DNA from: Rhodospirillales bacterium
GTDB lineage: Bacteria; Pseudomonadota; Gammaproteobacteria; Steroidobacterales; Rariloculaceae
Length of the DNA: 14,079 nucleotides
Assembly: GCA_024640665.1 (NCBI GenBank)
Contig: JAHEEO010000063.1
Coordinates: 1-14,079 of the forward strand
Direction: 5' to 3'
This document shows positions 8,256 through 14,079 of this stretch, piece after piece (position 1 is the stretch's first letter; each line of letters starts with the position of its first letter). The notes beneath the pieces are model-generated. The model was given only the letters and a program-made list of their open reading frames with translations. It was not told the origin of the DNA and did not search any database. A program made the translations under genes and the position numbers.

Positions 8256-9226
8256 CAGCGCGCCGCGGCGCCAGCATCGCAATGCTGCGACTGCGCGCAA
8301 AACTACTCCAACAGACGCGCCTTTTCTTTGCAGAACGCGAGGTTCTCGAAGTCGAAACACCGAGCCTGGCTGAGTCGGCCACGACCGATCCAAACATCGA
8401 TAGCTTCCGCGTGAGAAACGCACATCGCGCTGCCGAACTATTTCTGCATACTTCGCCGGAACTGCCGATGAAGCGTCTTATCGCCGATGGCAGCGGCGAC
8501 ATCTTTCAGGTATGCAGGGTATACCGCGCAGGCGAACTCGGGCATTGGCACGAACCTGAATTTACGATGCTCGAATGGTACCGATGCAACTGGGACGCTA
8601 ATTCACTGATGAGCGAAATCGAAGCGTTTATCGTTGGAATGATAACTCCATTCCGCAGCATCTCTTCGGTCAAACGCATCCGCTATCACGATGCGATAGA
8701 GGCTGTCCTAGGTGTTCCTGCGAATTCATCATTAAAGGTGCTGCGCGAAGCGCTTGCAGCCCGCGATATCGATACTCCGAATACTGCCGACTGCAACGCA
8801 CTACTTGACCTGACCGTAGCCACATTGGTTTGCCCGAGTTTTGGGCCGGACGAACTCACCTTCATTTTTGACTATCCGCCAGAGCAAGCTGCCCTCGCAC
8901 GCATCAAGCCAACCGTGCCGCCGGTAGCCGAACGTTTTGAATTATTTTATGGCGGCATCGAACTGGCAAACGGATTTGGTGAGCTTTGCGATTCTGAAGA
9001 GCAGTTGCGCCGGTTCCACCAGGAAAACGAGATCCGCCAGGGTCAAGGCAAACCACGCATGCCCATTGATATGGAATTCATCGCTGCGCTGCAAACCGGG
9101 CTACCACCGTGTGCGGGCGTCGCAGTAGGGTTTGATCGTTTGATTGCGGCAATTACCGGCGCGCAAGGGCTTTCTGAAGTAGTCGCATTCAGCCACGCGC
9201 TCAAAGAACCAGTCACTAAGCAATAG
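8252..9226 (+). CDS. epmA: Elongation factor P--(R)-beta-lysine ligase EpmA
   Basis: A 324-residue class II lysyl-tRNA-synthetase-like enzyme (E. coli EpmA 325). It activates (R)-beta-lysine with ATP and attaches it to Lys34 of EF-P. The class II motif 2 region is clear as FQVCRVYRAGE followed by HEPEFTMLEWYR, and motif 3 is GVAVGFDRLIAAI near the C-terminus. The protein begins directly with the catalytic domain and lacks the N-terminal OB-fold anticodon domain, which separates EpmA from true LysRS. The reading frame is open further upstream, but the ATG at 8252 overlapping the psd stop by ATGA gives the family length. It converges with efp, leaving 55 bases between the two stops, in which I see no convincing terminator. 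Confidence 0.97.
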   Translation: MTARRGASIAMLRLRAKLLQQTRLFFAEREVLEVETPSLAESATTDPNIDSFRVRNAHRAAELFLHTSPELPMKRLIADGSGDIFQVCRVYRAGELGHWHEPEFTMLEWYRCNWDANSLMSEIEAFIVGMITPFRSISSVKRIRYHDAIEAVLGVPANSSLKVLREALAARDIDTPNTADCNALLDLTVATLVCPSFGPDELTFIFDYPPEQAALARIKPTVPPVAERFELFYGGIELANGFGELCDSEEQLRRFHQENEIRQGQGKPRMPIDMEFIAALQTGLPPCAGVAVGFDRLIAAITGAQGLSEVVAFSHALKEPVTKQ

Positions 9227-9281
9227 ATGCCGCGCAGATTCTGAGGATTAAGCGGGTCGGCAAACAGCCCAAACCTGGAGA

Positions 9282-9851
9282 CTAGTCCTTTACGCGAGAC
9301 ACATACTCACCGGTGCGCGTATCGACCCGGATCACTTCGCCGATCTCCAAAAACAATGGCACTCTTACCACAGCACCTGTTTCGAGTTCCGCCGGCTTGA
9401 TTCCACCTTGGGCGGTATCGCCACGTACTCCGGGATCCGTTTCGGTAATCGTCAGCTCCACGAAGTTCGGCGGACTTACCAGAAGCGGCGTTCCGTTCCA
9501 CAGAGTCACTTGGCAAGTGTCTTGCTCCTTCAGCCATTGCTTAGCATCGGCAACGGCGGACGCATCTGCTGCGTGCTGCTCAAACGTATCCGGCACCATA
9601 AAATGCCAGAACTCACCGTCGGTATACAGATACTGCATGTCCTGCTCAATGACATCAGCAGCTTCAACGGACTCGCCGGATTTAAATGTGCGATCGACGA
9701 CCCGACCGGTCTTCAGGTTGCGAATCTTCACGCGATTGAACGCTTGGCCTTTACCCGGCTTAACAAACTCGTTTTCGACGATGACACAAGGATCAGAGTC
9801 AATCAAAATCTTCAACCCGCCACGAAACTCATTGGTGTTATAACTAGCCAT
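9282..9851 (-). CDS. efp: Translation elongation factor P
   Basis: A 189-residue, full-length EF-P (E. coli 188). It binds between the P and E sites of the ribosome and restores peptide bond formation at proline stretches. The three beta-barrel domains are present. The tip of domain I reads FVKPGKGQAF, with the modified lysine at residue 34, as in E. coli; this is the type lysylated by EpmA and EpmB rather than rhamnosylated at arginine. GEFWHFM and the end GEYVSRVK are family signatures. The start ATG at 9851 faces epmB across a divergent gap. The adjacency of efp with both epmA and epmB fits the sequence-based call that this EF-P is beta-lysylated. Confidence 0.98.
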   Translation of the reverse strand: MASYNTNEFRGGLKILIDSDPCVIVENEFVKPGKGQAFNRVKIRNLKTGRVVDRTFKSGESVEAADVIEQDMQYLYTDGEFWHFMVPDTFEQHAADASAVADAKQWLKEQDTCQVTLWNGTPLLVSPPNFVELTITETDPGVRGDTAQGGIKPAELETGAVVRVPLFLEIGEVIRVDTRTGEYVSRVKD

Positions 9852-9977
9852 TCAAAACTCACTATCCATATCGCGCCGAAACAACGCACGATGATACCGT
9901 CTCGCATGACAGAACCAAAAGAATCCTTCACTCCACCCGACAAGAATAGCCCTTCGATCAGCAGCATCACAGGCATT

Positions 9978-9981
9978 GAGG
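9978..9981 (+). promoter_or_regulatory. Ribosome binding site supporting the epmB GTG start
   Basis: GAGG lies five bases before GTG at 9987. It is the best Shine-Dalgarno among the in-frame candidates, and the resulting protein length agrees with known EpmB. The alternative ATG at 9906 lacks such a site. Confidence 0.45.
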
Positions 9982-9986
9982 CCGGC

Positions 9987-11012
9987 GTGAACAGCAATCA
10001 TCCAAAGGGTTATGGTGCCGAAGGCTGCAACGCAGATCGGCCGTGGCAGAAAGACTTGCGCGATTCCATTCGCAGCAGTCGCACGCTATACGAGCGCCTG
10101 CAACTGCCGCTGTCGACATTAGAGGCGACCATGGACGGTCATCCCGAATTCCCCATCCTCGTCCCCGAAAGCTATCTCGCGCGTATCAAGCCGCAAGACC
10201 CCGACGACCCGCTGCTGTTGCAGGTCATGGCACAGCTGCGCGAACGCGAGCCGGTACATGGCTATACCGAAGATCCGCTGGAAGAACGCCAATTCACGGC
10301 GACGGGGCTCATTCGGAAATACCCTGGTCGCGCCTTACTGGTGACCACTGCAGCATGCCCGATCCACTGCCGGTATTGTTTCCGGCGGCACTTTCCTTAT
10401 GGGGACAATCTGGCCACGCGCAGCAACTGGGAAGATTCGCTTCGCACACTTCGGGACGACCCCAGCATTAAGGAGCTCATTCTCAGCGGTGGCGACCCAC
10501 TCAGCCTCAGCACTAAGAAGCTGACGGAGCTGATTCAGAAACTCGAATCCATCAGCACAATCGAAACGCTCAGAATCCATACGCGTTTTCCAATTGCGAT
10601 TCCTGAACGCGTTACTGACGAGCTCTTAGCATTATTGCGCTCAACCCGCTTCAACACGGTTGTTGTTGTCCACTGCAACCATCCCAACGAACTCGATGAT
10701 GCGCAGGTAAAAAGCGCATTGCGATCGCTTGCGAACGCAGTCAACTTCGTCCTCAATCAGTCTGTATTGCTGCGCGGCGTAAATGACGATGCGTCAACGT
10801 TAAGCCTGTTAAGCACGCGTCTATTTGCGGCTGGCGTACTGCCCTATTATTTGCATCTGCTCGACCGAGTTTCCGGTTCAGCGCACTTTGAAATCACAGA
10901 AAAAGCGGCTCGTAAACTTGTTAAGCAACTCCGCCATGAACTGCCCGGCTATCTCGTGCCGAAGCTGGTTTTCGAACAATCAGGCGAATTAAGTAAAACG
11001 CCCGTCAATTAA
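9987..11012 (+). CDS. epmB: EF-P beta-lysylation protein EpmB, radical SAM lysine 2,3-aminomutase
   Basis: A radical SAM, PLP-dependent aminomutase that converts (S)-alpha-lysine to (R)-beta-lysine for attachment to EF-P. The 4Fe-4S motif CPIHCRYC has its cysteines at residues 124, 128 and 131 in this start model, followed by FRRHFPYG. SGGDPLSLS, LRIHTRFPI, NQSVLLRGVND, LPYYLHLLD and GYLVPKLVFE are all typical; the lysine in VPK is the likely PLP-binding residue by analogy with lysine aminomutases. The start is uncertain. The GTG at 9987 has GAGG five bases upstream and gives 341 residues, matching E. coli (342). An ATG at 9906, giving 368 residues, has no visible Shine-Dalgarno and would add a polar, low-complexity head; an ATG at 9891 is less likely. 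The gene is divergent from efp. Confidence 0.95.
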   Translation: MNSNHPKGYGAEGCNADRPWQKDLRDSIRSSRTLYERLQLPLSTLEATMDGHPEFPILVPESYLARIKPQDPDDPLLLQVMAQLREREPVHGYTEDPLEERQFTATGLIRKYPGRALLVTTAACPIHCRYCFRRHFPYGDNLATRSNWEDSLRTLRDDPSIKELILSGGDPLSLSTKKLTELIQKLESISTIETLRIHTRFPIAIPERVTDELLALLRSTRFNTVVVVHCNHPNELDDAQVKSALRSLANAVNFVLNQSVLLRGVNDDASTLSLLSTRLFAAGVLPYYLHLLDRVSGSAHFEITEKAARKLVKQLRHELPGYLVPKLVFEQSGELSKTPVN

Positions 11013-11021
11013 ACGTTCTTG

Positions 11022-11039
11022 GTCACAACAAGCTGTGAC
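11022..11039 (+). repeat. Perfect inverted repeat GTCACA-N6-TGTGAC in the epmB/fimX-like gap
   Basis: GTCACA (11022-11027) and TGTGAC (11034-11039) are exact reverse complements separated by ACAAGC. The repeat starts ten bases after the epmB stop. It could form a six-pair hairpin at the 3' end of the epmB message, or be a dyad for a regulator of the next gene. No run of T follows, so it is not a standard intrinsic terminator. The half-sites are those of a CRP/Vfr box but in the reversed order (TCACA before TGTGA), so it is not a CRP box. Confidence 0.4.
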
Positions 11040-11120
11040 TTAGGCACGTTCTGCAAAAACAACGAACAGATAGACTCCGCAGTCAGCATCTGGTGCAGGG
11101 ACGCACGAGCGCAACAAAAT

Positions 11121-13169
11121 ATGACGGCTGTTTCGGTACCTCTCATCGTCTTATCTTCCATTCAAGACGATGTCGAACTCATCAATCGTGTGCTGCGAGA
11201 ATCCGGACTCGCTGCGCAATGTCATTGGCTGAACTCACTCGAACAACTGACAGAAACCATACACATAACAGATGCGCAATTGCTGTGGCTGTTTTGCGAT
11301 CGCTTTCATCACGATATTCGCACTGTCGCAACGCTTCGCGCGAAGACTCAAAATTCGTTGCCGCTGATTGCAGTGAGTGATCACATTTCAGAGGAGCTGG
11401 CAGCCCAAGCACTATGCGACGGCGCGCATGACTTGATCTCAACAACACACAGCGAGCGCGTGCGCAGCGTCGCCGAACGCGAGTTGCGTACGTATCGGCT
11501 TGAACGTGCGCTGAATACCAGTCTGCATTCCGCGCGCAAATATCAAGAACAGTTGCAATCCTTCATGCAGGGTTCGGACGACGCTATCGCTCATGTCATC
11601 GAAGGCATTTTGATCGACGCAAACCCAGTATGGGCGGAACTGTTTCAGCGCGAGTCCGACGACATGGTGGGACCGCTCATGGACTTATTTGATGCAAACA
11701 GTCACGCAGCCATCAAGGGCGCGCTGGTTGCCAGCCAGAAGGGACAATGGTCCGCCGAACCGTTGCGCGTGCACGCCATAGCGGGGACCGGCGAAAAAGT
11801 CCCGCTGGAACTTACGCTGGAAGCTGCACTGTTCGATAGTGAACCGGCCGTAAAACTGAGCATACTGCGCAACAAGGCCGAACCAGAACGCCCGGAAGAA
11901 ATTGTAAGCCGGGCAATATCTACTGACCCATCAACCGGCTTTTACCATCGCCGCCGGCTCGTGGACGCCATCGCCGCGCGACTTGCATCCGCCGCCAACA
12001 GCGGCATGCGCGCCCTAGCCATCATTCGCCCCGATAAGTTTGGCGAAATCGCGCAGTCGGTGGGCACGCTGGCCAGCGAAGAAGTGATCGTTCAGCTCGC
12101 GGACCTGGTGCGGAACTCGATACACGGGCAAGACATCTATGGGCGATTTGGCGGGACCGTTTTTGCACTCTGGATCGAACGAGGAACCCTTCGAGATATC
12201 GAGGCCTGGGCCGAAAACTTGCTCACGAGCATCGCCGACAACATCTTTGACGCGGATAAGCGAACGGTTTCTCTGACCTGCACAATCGGATTGGCAGATG
12301 CAGGCCCGAACGCCGATGATCTGAGTGAACTGTTGAGCAGCGCACAACGCGCCAACGAGCGCGGCCGGCAACGCGGCGGCAATCAATCCGTCCTTGAAGA
12401 AACGTCGGACCAAAGCACGCGCGTACAGCGATTCGATGAACTCTGGATACAACAAATTAAAAACGCGCTCGTTGAAAACCGCTTTCAGCTGGCCCGCCTG
12501 TCGATCGCCAGTTTGCATGGCGAAACCAAGGACCTTTTCGATACGGTTGTGAAGATGATTGACGTGCAGGGCGAGGAAGTTCCCGCATCCACATTTCTGC
12601 CTGTCGCCGAACGTAACAGGCTATTACGCGCCGTCGATCGATGGGTCGTAGACGCGGCTGCGAAAACTGTAGCCGAGCATCCGTGCGATCGCCTGTTCGT
12701 GAAACTTTCCGGCGAGTCCATCGTCGATCCGGACTTCCTGCCCTGGGTAATCCGCTGCATGCAAGCGATGAAAGTCGAAAGCAAACACCTGTGCTTTCAA
12801 GTTTCTGAAGAAGCCGTGACACAAAACATCAAACATGCCATGTCGATATCACAGCAGCTTCGAGAGCGAGGTTTCGGCTTCGCTGTTGAACATTTTGGCA
12901 TCGGTCGCGACCCGGAAAGGTTGTTACGGCAGCTCTCGATGGACTTCGTGAAACTCGACGGTTCTCTCATGCAAGGACTTGGCAGCAGTCAAGTTAATCA
13001 AGACAAAGTGCGGCAACTGATTACAGCCGCGAATGGCGCAGGCATAGCGACGATTGCTGAACGGGTCGAAGAAGCCAATACCATGGCAGTACTGTTTCAA
13101 TTAGGTATCGGCTATGTTCAAGGCCACTATGTGCATGAACCCGAAGTGATTCTCGAGGATGCCGTTTAA
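11121..13169 (+). CDS. FimX-like c-di-GMP effector: REC-like, PAS, degenerate GGDEF, degenerate EAL
   Basis: A 682-residue protein with no membrane segments. Seen in order: a receiver-like domain (about 1-125) without the usual acidic phosphorylation pocket; a short helix; a PAS domain (about 145-250); a GGDEF domain (about 264-425, starting DPSTGFYHRRRL); and an EAL domain (about 438-680). The GGDEF signature is GGTVF (344-348), so cyclase activity is not expected. In the EAL domain the ExLxR motif reads DTVVK, and the metal-binding Asp pair is Glu590-His591 in VEHFG, so phosphodiesterase activity is not expected. DRWVVDAA, DFLPWV, MDFVKLDGS and GYVQGHY match Pseudomonas FimX in order and spacing. 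FimX binds c-di-GMP through its inactive EAL domain and promotes type IV pilus assembly at the cell pole. Orthology is inferred from this layout. ATG at 11121 is chosen because the receiver fold starts there; a TTG at 11019 would also be open. Confidence 0.85.
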   Translation: MTAVSVPLIVLSSIQDDVELINRVLRESGLAAQCHWLNSLEQLTETIHITDAQLLWLFCDRFHHDIRTVATLRAKTQNSLPLIAVSDHISEELAAQALCDGAHDLISTTHSERVRSVAERELRTYRLERALNTSLHSARKYQEQLQSFMQGSDDAIAHVIEGILIDANPVWAELFQRESDDMVGPLMDLFDANSHAAIKGALVASQKGQWSAEPLRVHAIAGTGEKVPLELTLEAALFDSEPAVKLSILRNKAEPERPEEIVSRAISTDPSTGFYHRRRLVDAIAARLASAANSGMRALAIIRPDKFGEIAQSVGTLASEEVIVQLADLVRNSIHGQDIYGRFGGTVFALWIERGTLRDIEAWAENLLTSIADNIFDADKRTVSLTCTIGLADAGPNADDLSELLSSAQRANERGRQRGGNQSVLEETSDQSTRVQRFDELWIQQIKNALVENRFQLARLSIASLHGETKDLFDTVVKMIDVQGEEVPASTFLPVAERNRLLRAVDRWVVDAAAKTVAEHPCDRLFVKLSGESIVDPDFLPWVIRCMQAMKVESKHLCFQVSEEAVTQNIKHAMSISQQLRERGFGFAVEHFGIGRDPERLLRQLSMDFVKLDGSLMQGLGSSQVNQDKVRQLITAANGAGIATIAERVEEANTMAVLFQLGIGYVQGHYVHEPEVILEDAV

Positions 13170-13176
13170 AGTACCG

Positions 13177-14079
13177 CTAAGCCGGCACCAGACCATCAAT
13201 TTTTCGCCAACCCCGCGGCAAGGCGGTTCCCCGCCGCCCGCGCGCGGACCAGTAATAGTCCAGATCAGCCGCTTTGACCGTCATATGTCGTTGGCCCGAT
13301 ATGACGCGCACGCCCTGCCCCTCTTCGACAACGCAAACTGCCACTAAAGACACCTCGCCGGCGCTCGGCAAACTGATAATTTTGTTGCCCTTGCCTTTCG
13401 CCAGCTGTGGCAGTTCGTCGAGAGAAAAGACGAGCAACCGGCCATCGCTCGAGACCGCGGCGATATAAACTCCATCCTCAGGCACCACGCTCGCAGGTAC
13501 GACGGTCGCGCCCTTAGGCACCCGCAATGCCGCCTTGCCCGCTTTATTGCGCGAATACAAATCTTCCAGCTTGACGATGAAACCGTACCCGGCTGAAGAC
13601 GCCACTACCCAGCGGTCCTCGGCGGACCCAAGCAACACCGCAGGGAAGCTTGCACCGTCGGCGGCGTTGAAGTGCCCGGCTAGCGGTTCTCCTTGACTGC
13701 GTGCGGATGGGAGCGCATGCGCCGGCAGGGAATAAGCGCGCCCCGTGCTATCGATAAACACGGCCGACTGATTGCTGCGGCCGATCGCAGAGGCCAGATA
13801 AGCGTCGCCGGACCGGTAGGATAATTTTGAAAGATCCACCTCATGGCCTTTGGCCGCGCGCGCCCAGCCGCGCTCCGAGAGAATAACGGTCACCGGATCA
13901 CTGGACACGAGGTCAGCCTCGGCAATCGCCTTCGCGGCCTCTCGTTCCACCAAAACCGTACGCCGGTCATCGCCATGCACTTCCGCCAGATGTGCGATCT
14001 CCGTCTTCATGAGCGTGGTCAGTCGCGCCTTCGACTTCAATGTGCGCGTTAGATCGGCCTTTTCCTTGGCCAGCTCGTC
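13177..14079 (-). CDS. parC: DNA topoisomerase IV subunit A, C-terminal part (gene runs off the right edge)
   Basis: The last 300 residues of ParC; the breakage-reunion domain with the catalytic tyrosine lies outside the window. With ParE, ParC separates linked daughter chromosomes. The visible part begins in the coiled coil (ELAKEKADLTRTLKSKAR), then KTEI and GDDRRT, and continues into the C-terminal beta-propeller: ERGWARAAKGHEVD, VFIDSTGRAYSLPAHALPSA, QGEPLAGHF, AGYGFIVKLEDL, LPQLAKGKGNKIISLPS and RGRRGTALPRG. The LPSARxQGEPL and LPQLxKGKGNKII segments match ParC rather than GyrA, whose propeller carries a QxRRGGKG-type GyrA box. The frame is open to the window edge. The gene converges with the fimX-like gene, with only seven bases between the stops. 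Confidence 0.96.
   Translation of the reverse strand, partial: DELAKEKADLTRTLKSKARLTTLMKTEIAHLAEVHGDDRRTVLVEREAAKAIAEADLVSSDPVTVILSERGWARAAKGHEVDLSKLSYRSGDAYLASAIGRSNQSAVFIDSTGRAYSLPAHALPSARSQGEPLAGHFNAADGASFPAVLLGSAEDRWVVASSAGYGFIVKLEDLYSRNKAGKAALRVPKGATVVPASVVPEDGVYIAAVSSDGRLLVFSLDELPQLAKGKGNKIISLPSAGEVSLVAVCVVEEGQGVRVISGQRHMTVKAADLDYYWSARGRRGTALPRGWRKIDGLVPA

Noticed and set aside
9227..9281. Terminator between the convergent epmA and efp genes
   Set aside because: I looked for a GC-rich stem with a T run on either strand and saw only a three-base GGG/CCC pairing, too weak to call.
9408..9905. Possible 166-residue extension of epmB upstream over efp
   Set aside because: The frame is open but runs antisense through the conserved efp gene and shows no homology; EpmB length and the Shine-Dalgarno support a start far downstream.
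11022..11039. CRP/Vfr binding site
   Set aside because: The arms are in the order TCACA then TGTGA, the reverse of the TGTGA-N6-TCACA consensus.

Overview
This is an ordinary chromosomal stretch of a gammaproteobacterium. The evidence is the gene content and order: prmB-aroC, then the Pseudomonas-like order asd / fimV / truA / accD, a full set of EF-P lysylation genes, a FimX-like protein, and ParC of the gammaproteobacterial type. Base composition is moderately GC-rich throughout. I cannot name the genus. I see no RNA genes, insertion sequences, CRISPR, prophage or plasmid signs.

Layout. From 1 to 6727 everything reads on the minus strand, in transcription order prmB, aroC, a broken remnant of asd, fimV, truA, and accD, which runs off the left edge. 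From 6766 to 9226 three plus-strand genes are tightly packed with 4-base ATGA overlaps: a Sco1/SenC copper chaperone, phosphatidylserine decarboxylase (psd) and the EF-P lysyl-transferase epmA. efp lies on the minus strand, convergent to epmA and divergent from epmB. epmB is followed on the plus strand by a large REC-like/PAS/degenerate GGDEF/degenerate EAL protein of FimX type. That gene meets the 3' end of parC tail to tail, and parC runs off the right edge.

How the genes work together. EF-P, EpmA and EpmB form one pathway: EpmB makes (R)-beta-lysine, EpmA attaches it to Lys34 of EF-P, and modified EF-P rescues ribosomes stalled at polyproline. Here all three lie within about 2.8 kb. FimV and the FimX-like protein both belong to polar type IV pilus control in relatives, which suggests a pilus-bearing, twitching organism, although no pilus structural genes are in view. 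The remaining genes are housekeeping: ribosomal protein L3 methylation, chorismate synthesis, tRNA pseudouridylation, fatty acid synthesis, phosphatidylethanolamine synthesis and chromosome decatenation.

The most notable points are the decayed asd relic between aroC and fimV, the absence of trpF between truA and accD, and the catalytically degenerate FimX-like protein. I found no convincing previously undescribed system.
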